Shown here: positions 30,384-42,600 of the stretch, piece after piece | How the letters are laid out: each line of letters opens with the position of its first letter | How positions within the stretch are numbered: the stretch's first letter is position 1 | Assembly (NCBI RefSeq): GCF_932274485.2 | Contig: NC_065883.2 | Coordinates: 47,338,539-47,402,538 of the forward strand | Direction of reading: 5' to 3' | Source of the DNA: Patella vulgata | Lineage: Eukaryota > Mollusca > Gastropoda > Patellidae | Length of the DNA: 64,000 nt | The notes under the pieces: generated by a model | What the model was told of the DNA's origin: nothing | The model's input: only the letters and a program-made list of their open reading frames with translations | The model's database searches: none | Position numbers and translations under genes: made by a program

Positions 30384-30895
30384 AATAATTCTTTTTTATA
30401 CACCCGTCCGTCCATCCATCCACAATTGTTTGTGAACAGTCTACAGGTCACAATTTTTATCCGGTTTCAATGAAACTTGAAATATAGGTTTATCGGACTG
30501 TAACTTCATGGATTATGGCCCCTGATTGTACGAAAAATCACGTTTTAAGCTTGTGAAAACTGTAGAGGTCATAATTTTTATCCGATTTAAAAAAACGTAT
30601 TATTATATCACCGTTACACCCTAAGGACGGCTGAGTTCGAATTTCGCGAAAATCGGCCCAAAACTGACAAATAAAATGGCCGCCCTCTGTTTCAAGTAGC
30701 GTAAAAATATGGGATATCAAGGTTGTGGACCCAATAGAGGTCACAATTTTTATCTGATTTTGTTGAAACTTGAAATGTAAGTTTATAACCCAAAGATCTC
30801 GGTTCTTTTCGATATTTGCGCATATCGAACTGTAATTGTCTGAATTATAGCCCTTGATTGTAGGAAAATTCACTTTCTTTATAGCTTGTTCTCTA
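30384..30895 (+). repeat. Old ~125-250-bp repeats with GGTCACAATTTTTATCCG
   Basis: Three degenerate units start near 30440, 30560 and 30735 (AGAGGTCATAATTTTTATCC), each followed by TTGAAACTTGAAAT and a CTGATTGTA block. Inverted relatives occur at 38105-38245 and 41945-42085 (CTTACAATCAGGGACCATAA). No coding. Confidence 0.6.
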
Positions 30896-31194
30896 TCCAT
30901 CTCTCGAAAATGTGGGCGTATCCTGCCTGGCAGCCGCTGGTTCTACTACTACCTGGTAACGTCTGTTTCCACAGAAGTCATATCGCAGAAATTCTTTTTT
31001 CTTTTTAAACGCCCACATTGAAATGCTGACATATATTGCCGTCGCCCCCGTCCATCGTCCACAATTTCTTGTGTACGCTCTAACGCCAAAAGTTATCATC
31101 CAATTGTTTTAAAATTGTTTACATTAGTGAGATGTATAACAATAACTCAATTTTCAAATTTTTTTCTCATTGTGACTCAGTATGGCATTGGGGG
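30896..31194. other. Non-coding, decayed repeats
   Basis: The part near 30900-30950 resembles 24075-24120 (AAAATGTGGGCGTATC, TGGCAGCCGCTGG). No gene is seen. Confidence 0.45.
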
Positions 31195-32189
31195 TCACAC
31201 TAATTTTCCTTTCTTTTAAAAACTGTCCAATTAATCTTTCTGAAACTTCTGGTACAGGAAGTTATGTTCCCATGCAACGTGTTAAATCTATCCCTACAAT
31301 GATCCGTAAACCGGAAGTAGTCGAAAAAAATATTCGATATTAAAAAAAACACAGTAAAAATCGGTGCTCTTGAAAAAATCGTGATTTCGCCGTCGGGTGT
31401 GACCGCATCAAAACATCTAAAGTATCGTTTGGTAGCTCGATTAATGGGCTATTGTATGACAAACTTCCTGTCTGATTCCTGAAAGCCGGTTCAGTGCTGC
31501 TTGCAGGTCTAGTTATTATTTTTTCCGCGGGAGCCTATTTCTCCATGATCGAAAAAAGATATCGATCTGGAACCAAATTTTCTATTGGGAAACCATGTGG
31601 TGGCTACTTGGTAAAACAATTTTGAAACTTCTGCGCATACCGGAAGTAACCGAATTTTGTACTTTTTTCCGGAATTGAAAATCGGCCGTAGTTTCGTCAA
31701 TTCTTTACCTATTTTCAAACAAATGACATTTTCGGAAACCCAGAATTTTTTCCGAGATAATGACTATCTCACATTTTTCAATTTCGAACATTCATCTATG
31801 GCTTTTGTCGTTCGAATTTTGAAAATACGTTGTTTACGAGACAATTTGTTATTTTTCAAAATTTTCAAATTTGACCTACATTTTTGGATACCTGAAGACC
31901 ATCCGATTCCAGAAATATAAGTTTCATTCCTAGTTATCGCACTTTATTTTTCGATTTTTTTCGAATTTTCTGCCCATTTCCCAACCCTTATATTTTTTGG
32001 AAAGGATAAATCGATAGTTCTGAAATTCCTGGAACATTAAGCTATATAGTCAGATCGCTGCATAAAGCAATTTCAACAACGATCCAGAAACCGGAAGTAG
32101 TCGAAATAATGATAAATATTTCGAAAAAAAACCGCAAAAAATGGGTGTTTTGGGGAAAAACTGGATTTCTCCGTCCAATATCAATGGAT
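31195..32189. repeat. CCGGAAGT-bearing old repeats
   Basis: Three diverged units begin near 31200, 31640 and 32000, with CTTTCTTTTAAAAACTGTCC, AACCGGAAGTAGTCGAAA and GGTAGCTCGATTAATGGGCT. The first is close to 27740-28060. AT-rich, with no supported gene. Confidence 0.6.
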
Positions 32190-33093
32190 GACACATATTT
32201 ATTAATCGCACATTTATTTTTTTCAAAAGTATCGAGCAATCAAACTATACACTAAGTTTCAGATAGAATCAAAGTTATCTTGTCCCAAAGCATCGACTAA
32301 TGTAAATCATTGAACTCAGCCATGACATGACAGCAGAGAATATTCATTATCGAACTAAGTCAAGGTATTGATGTAATAAAGCTATACACCAAGTGTCCTC
32401 ACTCTCACTTAATTCGAACTAAAGTTATCGTGTCCCAAAGCATCAACCAATCAAATTGCTTATCCCTGCTTACCCTAAGCAGAAAATTCTCATCTTCAAT
32501 CTCCATCAAGGCATTCACCTATCAGACACCTACGCCAAGTGTGAACATTCTAACTCAACTAGAATGAGAGTTATTGTGTTCCAAAATCTTGACCAATCAA
32601 ATTGCTTATCTCTGCTTAACCTAAGCACAAAATGCTCATGTTCGAACTCCATCAAGACATTGACCTAATTAACACCTACACCAAGTTTGAACATTCTACC
32701 TCAATTAGAAGGGGAGTTATTGTGTTCCAAAGTCTCGGCCAATCAAATTGCTTATCGCTCTGCTTACCCTAAGCAGAAAATGCTCATTATCGAACTTAGT
32801 CAAGGTATTGATGTAATGAAGCTATACACCAAGTTTCATCACTCTCACTTAATTAGAACTAAAGTTATCGTGTCCCAAAGCATCAACCAATCAAATTGCT
32901 TATCTCTGCTTACACTAAGTAGAAAATGCTCATCTTTGAACTCCATCAAGGCATTGACCTAATAAACACCTACACCAAGTTTGAACATTCTGGCTCAGTT
33001 AGAGAGAGTTATTGTGTCCCAAAAAGTGTGACGGACGGACAGACACACCGATTTTAATAGTCCCCCTGCTTTCTTCGAAAGGCGGGGGACAAA
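32190..33093 (+). mobile_element. Pearl/HINE-like element, plus orientation
   Basis: The element starts with the far-end block (TTATTAATCGCACATTTATT), continues through about five ~146-bp monomers, and closes with GTGTGACGGACGGACAG and a terminal hairpin (33060-33090; GTCCCCCTGCTTTC TTC GAAAGGCGGGGGAC). Both ends are recognisable, so it looks like a complete non-autonomous copy of ~0.9 kb. Confidence 0.75.
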
Positions 33094-33352
33094 AATACAA
33101 ATATTATATAATAAAGAAGTTAAATAACATTTGCAGGAAAACGGAATATGAAAATCGATTCCCTCCTTCCACTACTTATTTATGAGGGCTATCCAGTTAT
33201 ATATCAGCTAAATTGCGATAAAATAATATTTTATATCAATAATTATTATAGCTTGTGCCATCGTGTATTCTATGCCGTTGATTGTGTGTCAACCGAATAA
33301 TTATTATCTAGTTTATATGCTAAAAACTGTATCACCAAAGGGGGATAATTTA
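33094..33352. other. Spacer between two array elements
   Basis: AT-rich DNA with no recognised feature. Confidence 0.5.
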
Positions 33353-34103
33353 GATAACAAGGTATTACTGTAATGAAACTATACACCAAGTTTCATCAAT
33401 CTCACTTAATTAGAACTAAAGTTATCGTGTCCCAAAGCATCAACCAATCAAATTGCTTATCTCTGTTTACCCTAAGCGGAAAATGCTCATCTTCGAACTC
33501 CATCAAGGCATTGACCTAATCAACACATACACCAAGTTTGAACATTCTAGCTCAATTAGGAAGAGAGTTATCGTGCCCCAAAGTATCAACCAATCAAATT
33601 GCTTATCTCTGCTTACCCTAAGCGGAAAATGCTCATCTTCGAACTCCATCAAGGCATTGACCTAATAAACACATACACCAAGTTTGAACATTCTAGCTCA
33701 ATTAAAAGTTATCGTGTCCCAAAGCATCAACCAATCAAATTGCTTATCTCTGCTTACCCTAAGCGGAAAATGCTCATCTTCGAACTCCATCAAGGCATTG
33801 ACCTAATCAACACATACACCAAGTTTGAACATTCTAGCCCAATTAGGAAGAGAGTTATCGTGTCCCAAAGCATCAACCAATCAAATTGCTTATCTCTGCT
33901 TACCCTAAGCGGAAAATGCTCATCTTCGAACTCCATCAAGGCATTGACCTAATAAACACATACACCAAGTTTGAACATTCTAGCTCAATTAGGAAGAGAG
34001 TTATTGTGTCCCAAAAAGTGTGACGGACAGACAGACGGACAGACAGACAGACGGACGAACCCATTTTAATAGTCCCCTGCTTTCTTCGAAAGGCGGGGGA
34101 CAA
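33353..34103 (+). mobile_element. Pearl/HINE-like element with expanded identical monomers
   Basis: It starts within a monomer (CAAGGTATTACTGTAATGAA), holds about four monomers and ends with a (GACGGACA)n run and the terminal hairpin (34072-34101; GTCCCCTGCTTTC TTC GAAAGGCGGGGGAC). Here only one monomer type (GCGGAAAATGCTCATCTTCG) is repeated, almost without differences, at ~150-bp steps (33478, 33624, 33768, 33910), unlike the alternating pattern elsewhere. This suggests recent local amplification. The far-end block is missing. Confidence 0.72.
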
Positions 34104-34106
34104 AAA

Positions 34107-35478
34107 ATAAGAAGAACTAGATCTGCATAGCAGATATCAAAGCTTTCATATAAACTTCAAAAGGGGTTATTAGAATCTATGAATCAACAACCACTCTGAC
34201 GGAAGATATTCTCTCGGCTAAAAAATCTTTTTTCTCTCAGCTACGAGAGATACGTAGAATTAAACCGGCCCAGAGCCGACCGTGTTGATAAGAAGCCGCT
34301 TATTTGACATTGACACATAACTGAAGGTTTTTAGTGTTGCGATCATTTTGAAAAAAATGTCTTTTAAGGACAATGTGTATAGTACTAATAGCACTAATGG
34401 AAGAAGCGATAAGATCCCTTTGGATTTGCAATTTCAAAATTAATTAAAACCAAATTTAAATTCCGAAAACTCTTTTTTATAATCGGGTCAAAATGGGAGT
34501 AAGGCACAGAGTCCGGGGTGGTAATGGGCGTATTGTGTCAAAATTTCATGGTTTTCGGACAATCGGCGCCCGTGTCGTGGCGAAATTCCACTTTTTTCGC
34601 CCTTACTAAAGCCGTAAATGGCGGAAAAAGCCTAACGGCAGGAACCGTGTGAAGAACAAACCAACTGAACGAATGCAGGTATCGACTTGAATTTTACAGG
34701 ACACCTAGGTACCAACGTGAAAAGTTCCTCGCCGGAATTTGGTAGTCATGGTACCCTTGGTTCCAGCGCGGCGCATGCGCGAAGTCAAAGGAAATTATGG
34801 TCGATTTTGGGATTTTGGGTATATTTCGGAGTGGTTTGGTAAGTGACGGTGTATCTAAGATGGCGGTCATAACACAATATTATAATAACTTTGAAGAATG
34901 ACCAAATTTTCGCGACCGGGTTGATTTGCTCTTCCCAGGCAACGTTCCTGTGGTCCGATTGCCTTCAAATTTGCATAGAATGTACCTTGGGATTCTAGCT
35001 ATCACATATTAAAAATAAATTCAAAACCCACCCCCACCCATCAAAGTTTTTTTGCTTAAAAAATTGCCGTATTATATCGAATTTTTATTGTTCTTGATAT
35101 CTGAGCATTTTCTCCTATTAATATGTGATAAATATCATCGCGGCGATTTCGGTTTCTAGTGGTGATACATCGTTACGGTCATTTTAAAAAATTGTCTTTT
35201 AAGGATAATGTGTATAGTACCAATACCCATCACATAATTAAGAGGCGATAAATTCTCTTTGCATTTGCAATTTCAAAATTAATTAAAACCAATATTAAAT
35301 TCCGAAAATCGGTTTTTTGCTAAAACTCTTTTTTTTTAATGGGGTCAAAATGGGGATAAAGCACAGAGTCCGGGGTGGTAATGGGCGTATTGTGTCCAAA
35401 TTTCATGGTTTTTGGACAATCGGTGCCGGTGTCACGGCGAAATTCCACTTTTTTCCCCTCATGGAAGCCGTAAATTGA
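34107..35478 (+). repeat. Repeat family P, first copy
   Basis: Begins at a stem block (AACTAG ATCTGCATAGCAGAT) and continues with CAAAGCTTTCATATAAAC, a conserved ~200-bp stretch (GGAAGATATTCTCTCGGC), and later GGCGATTTCGGTTTCTAGTG and GGTCAAAATGGGGATAAAGC. Parts recur at 36947-37165, 40560-40765 and 43480-43633. No coding. Confidence 0.65.
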
Positions 35479-38400
35479 CTTGAGGCCAGGGTCCTTGAAG
35501 TTGTACAGCTGCACCCGGTGACCGATATTTATTTAACGGGGAATAAGTGATAATTCATATTATAGCAGTAAATAATTAAAATATTTCACAGGGATTATAA
35601 TAATATGTATATCATGTTGATGTGCATATCTGATATGCTGGGTATTACAGGGTTAAAACCAATATTAAATTCCGAAAATCGTTTTTTTGCTAAAACTCTT
35701 TTTTTTAATGGGATTTAAATGGGGGTAAGGCACAGAGTCCGGGTGGTTATGGGCGTATTGTGTCCAAATTTCATGGTTTTCGGACAATCGGAGCCGGTGT
35801 CACGGCGAAATTCCACTTTTTTCCCCTCATGGAAGCCGTAAATTGACTTAGAAAAAAAACGACGAAAGGCAGGTGACAAGAACAAACGACTTGAACGAAT
35901 GCAGGTATCTCCTTGAAATTTTCAGGGTACCTAGGTACAAACGTGAAAAGTTGTTCGCCCGAATTTAGTACTCATGGTACCGTTGGTTCCTGTGTAGCGC
36001 ATGCGCGAAATCAAAACCAGCTAAACTCGAAAACAACCTTGTCGGCACGGAAAACATCAAAGGCGAAATTCGAATTTTTTGAAATATTTAAATACCAAAC
36101 ATTCGACCATGATCCAGGCTATCCTCAAATGTATTAATTTCGGTAATAGGAGACAGATTCTCTAAGCCACGACCAATTGTGTATGTTTTCAAGCCCATAA
36201 ATGTGGATTTTTCACTAATTTTCATTTTCATTTCAAAATGGCGTCCACCAGTTGACCTAAATCAAAATTCTAAACCGATAGATTTTTAGGCTTTCCTTCA
36301 AGGATTCAGAAAATGTAACTCTTATGTCTGTAAGTAAAATATTGCAAAAGCCTTATGGACTTTTCACATTTTGAGATGGTGGCACTTCCGATTTGCTCGA
36401 CAAACTCCATATTTTGTGTACACATCATTACTGTCTTAGCTAAAACAAAAAAAAAATTCAAGGCAATCTGACCTATCTTTCGTCGATTTTTTTGAAAACT
36501 TTGATCCTTAATTTCATCAAGGGGAGATAATTTAGAAAATTTCTAATGGCATTTTTCAAGTCGCATCGGTAAGATCTACATACATACTCAATTTCATGAA
36601 AATCGTGCAACTATTAAAGAAGTTGTCAAGTTGGTTTCAACTTCCGGTTCGAAATCACAGCGACGAATTTTCGAAATATTGCAGATTTGAAGTAAATGTT
36701 TCAATGTACTCAAAGAAAAAAAAATAGTAAAATAGGTCATAAATTCACAAAGTTACAGCAATGTAGGTCAAATGCATTCGTTTGTAAAATTCGGTGATTT
36801 CGGATGAGTAAAACGTTTTGAAAATATATTCATTCCAAAGCCACCACCCATTCTTGGGGGGGGGGGTAGGTCAAAGTTTCAGAAGATCCTACGGTTAGAT
36901 TCTGAGATATAAGATTTGCAGGAAAAACACACAAAAAAAAAATAAGAAGAACTAGATCTGCATAGCAGATATCAAAGCTTTCATATAAACTTCAAAAGGG
37001 GTTATTAGAATCTATGAATCAACAACCACTCTGACGGAAGATATTCTCTCGGCTAAAAAATCTTTTTTCTCTCAGCTACGAGAGATACGTAGAATTAAAC
37101 CGGCCCAGAGCCGACCGTGTTGATAAGAAGCCGCTTATTTGACATTGACACATAACTGAAGGTGAATAGGCCTACCCGTCCAGTTAATACAATGGGCAAT
37201 CTCACATCGGTCCACTAAAGAGAGGCACATACTAGTCGCCTCCTACTTCCCCAAGACATTTAGTCCAAACCTTGACTCTCATACATATAAACCATTTGGT
37301 ACTACATGTACATGTATTTCGTACTACATGTACATGTATTTCGTACTTATATCATATTAAACCCCTCGGCCGCCATGTTGAATCACACAGTATTTAACGT
37401 TCTATATCCTAACATCTTTATGAAATCAACGACAAATCTAAACTTGGGCACTCCAACCATTTTTATTTTTACATCATTCAGTTTTTTTTAAATAAGTAAT
37501 TCTATCACAAATTATAGTGAAGACTGGACCACTAAACTAGTTACCGATCAGTTTTTCTTTGTGTTAATGCGTTCAACATTTTCAAAGCAATGATTCTTAT
37601 AATGTGCGAGCCGCCATGACACCGGCGGATATTATAACTTCGATAGGCGAGAAACTTCAGGTAGCAGTTGGGTTTCATCAAATCATATAATTATGCGGTA
37701 CGGCTTCACCTTTATTTCAGTGCAGTTTTAGGTCAGTTTATGTGTAAATTAAGGGAGCTTTACATAGGCCAGTAACCTTTTTGTAGTCATTTGATTAAAA
37801 AAAACTTGCGGAAAGGAACTCCGTAGGACAAGCCACTACTATGGCAGGAGTAAGGCGGAAGACATCAGTAGTGGAACCATTTCTAAGTTAATCCCGAAGT
37901 GCGTTGCTATTGTAAGAATATATAAAATGGGGTTTACGGTCCCGCTTTTTTGCTGTAGTTTGAGTAATGAGTTAGAGCGTATATTTTGTAGTCAAAAAAT
38001 TATTGCAAATACAAGACCTCATCCCCACCACCACCACCCTGTAATACACTAGCTAGCTTGTGTATTTCCATATTCCATTTCCGAGAGATAGATAGAGAAC
38101 ACGCGAAATATAAAGTGATTTTTCTTACAATCAGGGACCATAATTCATGAAGTTACGATTCGATACGCGCAAATATCGAAAGGAACCATATCTTTGGGTT
38201 ATAAACATGCATGTCAAGTTTCATCACAATCTTTCACTGTGAAAAACCGGGGCTAAGTCATCTGAAATCAAACTAATTTTTACAATGTAGGTAGTGAAAA
38301 CAAAATGTTATGTTAAGCGTTGTTCGAGGGTGGGGTGGGTGCATAAAATTCCAAATGCAAAGGGTTATTTTTCGTGCACGCCAATATGCACACAGGATTT

Positions 38401-39039
38401 TGATTTTTCGTCCTACCCAAAAAACTGCACGCAAAGTTCGTGTCGGGCCTTCGGTCAAGAACCACGGACAACGGGAGAGAACGGGGACCTCTGTTTTGCA
38501 TACCATCCAAGCGACTAGGCACTAAATCCTTGTACCATGGACGAGGGGACGGGCGTTTTTCGTCCCATCGAAACGACTAGACACAGATCCTTGCTAGGCC
38601 TTCCATACTTCACCACTGCCAACGGGGAACCACTTTGACCTCGGGTTTTCGTACCATCCGAACGACTAGACACTAATCCTTGCAAGGCCTTCCGTTCTGC
38701 ACGCATATACTTGATATACTAAATACACAAATGGCTGAATTTCGAGACATTTCTGGCACTCTTTTAACACATAATGAGAACACTGCATTAATTTCTATAT
38801 ATCAATAAAATATGCCTCAGACCCATTGTATCATATATGATACACTAAATTTCGACATTGATTTTCAGAAAAAATATTGTTTATTTTTAAATTTGAATTA
38901 GACAAGTAACAAAATATATTTTCTGGAAACAAATAGCATATAAATAAAAATTGATTTACTTTCTGATTATTTTTTTAAAATGAAATCATTCCAGGGCTTT
39001 TATTGACATTTCAGAAAATGTAGAGTTGGTCCCATGCAC
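35479..39039 (+). repeat. Segmental tandem duplication, unit I (3561 bp)
   Basis: The unit begins TTGAGGCCAGGGTCCTTGAA, and the same start recurs at 39040 and 43067. It contains CCGGAAGT-bearing repeats (36000-36900), a family-P stretch (36947-37165), a tandem 21-bp doublet of CATGTACATGTATTTCGTAC (37303-37345) and a rearranged SINE (38330-38705). No host gene is recognised. It differs from unit II by small indels, a foldback insertion and the hairpin at 40526. Confidence 0.85.
38330..38705 (-). mobile_element. Family-2 SINE with internally multiplied module (unit I)
   Basis: The start (CGTGCACGCCAATATGCACA) matches the family-2 centre in reverse. Then the segment that reads TTTTCGTCC..CGAACGACTAGACA..CCTTG..GGCCTTCC recurs about four times in a row, each ~60-80 bp and diverged, instead of once as in a normal copy. 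No target duplication was found. Confidence 0.7.
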
Positions 39040-40525
39040 TTGAGGCCAGGGTCCTTGAAGTTGTACAGCTGCACCCGGTGACCGATATTTATTTAACGGG
39101 GAATAAGTGATAATTCATATTATAACAGTAAATAATTAAAATATCCCATAGGGATTATAATAATATGTATATCATGTAGGTGTGCATATCTGATATGCTG
39201 GGTATGACAGGGTTAAAACCAATATTCAATTCCGAAAATCGTTTTTTTGCTAAAACTCTTTTTTTTTAATGGGGTCAAAATGTGGGTAAAGCACAGAGTC
39301 TGGGGTGGTAATGGGCGTATTGTGTCCAAATTTCATGGTTTTCGGACAATCGGTGCCGGTGTCACGGCCAAATTCCACTTTTATCCCCTCATGGAAGCCG
39401 TAAATTGACTTAGAAAAAAAACGACGAAAGGCAGGTGACAAGAACAAACGACTTGAACGAATGCAGGTATCACCTTGAAATTTACAGGGTACCTAGGTAC
39501 CAACGTGAAAAGTTGCTCGCCGGAATTTAGTACTCATGGTACCGTTGGTTCCTGTGTAGCGCATATCGAAATCAAAACCAGCTAAACTCGAAAACAACCT
39601 TGTCGGCACGGAAAACATCAAAGGAGAAATTCGAATTTTTGAAATATTCAAATACCAAACATTCGACCATGATCCAGGCTATCCTGAAATGTAATAATTT
39701 CGGTAATAGGAGACACATTCTCTAAGTCACGACCAATTGTGTATGTTTTCAAGCCCATTAATGTGGATTTTTCACTATTTTTCATTTTCAATTCAAAATG
39801 GCGTCCATCAGTTGGCCTAAATCAAAATTCTACTGCCTACATTTTATGGGCTTTCCTTCAAGGATTTGGAAAATATAATCCCTTTGTCTGTAAGTAAAAT
39901 ATCAAAAAAGCCTTAGCGATATTTCACATTTCAAGATGGTGGCACTTCCGGTTTGGGCTACAAACTCCATTTTTTGTGTACGAATCAGTAGTGTCGTAAA
40001 TAGTAAAGAAGTACAAGTTCAAGGCAATCGGACCTATATTTCGTCGATTTTTTTTAAAACTTTGATCCTTAATTTCATCAAGGGGAGATAATACAGAAAA
40101 TTTCTAATGACATTTTTCAAGTTGTATCGGTAAGATCTACTAACATACTGAATTTCATGAAAATCGTGCAACTATTAAAGAAGTTGTCAAGTTGATTTTA
40201 ACTTCCGGTTCGAAAATCCGACATTGCAGATTTGAAATAAATGATTCAGGGTACTCAAAGAATTTTTTTTTAGTAAAATAGGTCAAAAAGTCACAAAGTT
40301 ACAGCAATATAGGTCAAATGCATTCGTTCGTAAAATTCGGTGATTTCGGATGTGTAAAACATTTTGAAAACATGCCTATTCCAAAGCCACCACCCATTCT
40401 TGGGGGGGGGGGGTTAGGTCAAAGTTTCAGAAAGATCCCACGGTTAGATTCTGAGATATAAGATTTGCAGGAAAAACACAAAAAAAATAAAAAAATAATA
40501 ATAGTAATAATCTTAACAGAAACAA

Positions 40526-40558
40526 TAAGCTTTCATATGTAATACATATGAAAGCTTA
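40526..40558. repeat. Perfect 15-bp-stem palindrome at a repeat joint
   Basis: Arms TAAGCTTTCATATGT and ACATATGAAAGCTTA surround a 3-nt loop AAT. The repeat body starting just after it contains AAGCTTTCATAT (40574-40585), the same sequence as the arm. Preceding bases are TCTTAACAGAAACAA, and an AAT-rich run lies before that. Confidence 0.9.
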
Positions 40559-41315
40559 ATAAGCAGATATCAAAGCTTTCATATAAACTGCAAAAGGGGT
40601 TATTAGAATCTATGAATCAACAATCACTTTGACGGAAGATATTCTCTCGGCTAAAAAATCTTTCTTCTCTCAGCTACGAGAGATACGTAGAATTAAACCG
40701 GCCCAGAGCCGATCGTGTTGATAAGAAGCCGCTTATTTGACATTGACACATAACCGAAGGTGAATAGGCCTACCCGTCCAGTTAATACAATGGACAATCT
40801 CACATCGGTCCACTAAAGAGAGGCAGATACTAGTCGCCTCCTACTTCCCCAGAACATTTAGTCCAAACCTTGACTCTCATACATATAAACCATTTGGTAC
40901 TACATGTATTTCGTACTTATATCATATTAAACCCCTCGGCCGCCATGTTGAATCACACAGTATTTAACGTTCTATATCCTAACATCTTTATGAAATCAAC
41001 GACAAATCTAAACTTGGGCACTCCAACCATTTTTATTTTTACATCATTCAGTTTTTTTTAAATAAGTAATTCTATCAAAAATTATAGTGAAGACTGGACC
41101 ACTAAACTAGTTACCGATCAGTTTTTCTTTGTGTTAATGCGTTCTACATTTTCAAAGCAATGATTCTTATAATGTGCGAGCCGCCATGACACCTGAGAAA
41201 CTTCAGGTAGCAGTTGGGTTTCATCAAATCATATAATTATGCGGTACGGCTTCATCTTTATTTCAATAGGAATTGGTTTATTATATGTGCAGTGCAGTTT
41301 TAGGTCAGTTTATGT

Positions 41316-41584
41316 ATTGTTTAATGGTCGAGAGCGAGACATTAAGTAATATATTGTAACAACATGAGGGCCGTGAGGCCCGAATGTTTTTACAATATAT
41401 TACGCAATGTCTTAAGCTCGAGACCATTAAACAACTTAAAATACAGACACTTGCACGTGCTTTGCAATGAAATACGTCACTCGAGTTCAATATGTTATCA
41501 AGTTACGCTTGGCACATTGCTCGTACGATTATTTGAAATAATGGTACTCCAACATCAAAGGATGACGTCACGTCTGTATTTTAA
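41316..41584. mobile_element. Foldback element, long form, with empty-site counterpart
   Basis: This 269-bp insertion is present in unit II and absent from unit I at 37752 (GGTCAGTTTATGTGTAAATT). The joint shows a 2-bp GT duplication at most. Its first ~115 bp form nearly complete inverted arms of ~43 bp (GTTTAATGGTC..TAATATATTGTAA and TTACAATATATTA..GACCATTAAAC), with a small inner hairpin GGGCC GTGA GGCCC. The last 150 bp are unpaired. A relative lies at 24789-25015. Confidence 0.85.
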
Positions 41585-42169
41585 GTGTAAATTAAGGGAG
41601 CTATACATAGGCCAGTAACCTTTTTGTAGTCATTTGACTAAAAAAAACTTGCGGAAAGGAACTCCGTAGGACAAGCCACTAATGTAGCAGGAGTAAGGCG
41701 GAAGACATCAGTAGTGGAACCATTTCTAAGTTAATCCCGAAGTGCCTTGCTATTGTAAGAATATATAAAATGGGGTTTACGGTCCCGCTTTTTTGCTGTA
41801 GTTTGAGTAATGAGTTAGAGCGTATATTTTGTAGTCAAAAAATCATTGCAAATAGAAGACCTCATCCCCACCACCACCACCCTGTAATACACTAGCTAGC
41901 TTGGGTATTTCCATATTCCATTTCCGAGAGATAGATAGAGAACACGCGAAATATAAAGTGATTTTTCTTACAATCAGGGACCATAATTCATGAAGTTACG
42001 ATTCGATATGCGCAAATATCGAAAGGAACCATATCTTTGGGTTATAAACATGCATGTCAAGTTTCATCAAAATCTTTCACTGTGAAAAACCGGGGCTAAG
42101 TCATCTGAAATCAAACAAATTTTACAATGTAGGTAGTGAAAACAAAATGTTATGTTAAGCGTTGTTCGA

Positions 42170-42600
42170 GGGTGGGGTGGGTGCATAAAATTCCAAATGC
42201 AAAGGGTTATTTTTCGTGCACGCCAATATGCACACAGGATTTCGATTTTTCGTCCTACCCAAAAAACTGCACGCAAAGTTAGTTGTCGGGCCTTCGGTCA
42301 AGAACCACGGACAAAGGAAGAGAACGGGGACCTCTGTTTTGCATACCATTCAAGCGACTAGGCACTAATCCTTGTACCATGGACGAGGGGACGGTCGTTT
42401 TTCGTCCCATGGAAACGACTAGACACAGATCCTTGCTAGGCCTTCCATACTTCACCACTGCCAACGGGGAACCACTTTGACTTCGGGTTTTCGTACCATC
42501 CGAACGACTAGACACTAATCCTTGCAAGGCCTTCCGTTCTGCACAAATGAACCACGCTGGCCTCGTTTTTTCGTAACATACAAACGACTAGACAATGTTT
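42170..42600 (-). mobile_element. Family-2 SINE with internally multiplied module (unit II)
   Basis: Counterpart of 38330-38705, with one extra module (AAATGAACCACGCTGGCCTC..ACAAACGACTAGACAATG). The module count thus differs between the two duplicated units. Confidence 0.7.

Noticed and set aside
33453-33952. CRISPR-like array of ~150-bp repeats
   Set aside because: The units are directly adjacent without unique spacers, the genome is eukaryotic, and the block ends in a transposon hairpin.
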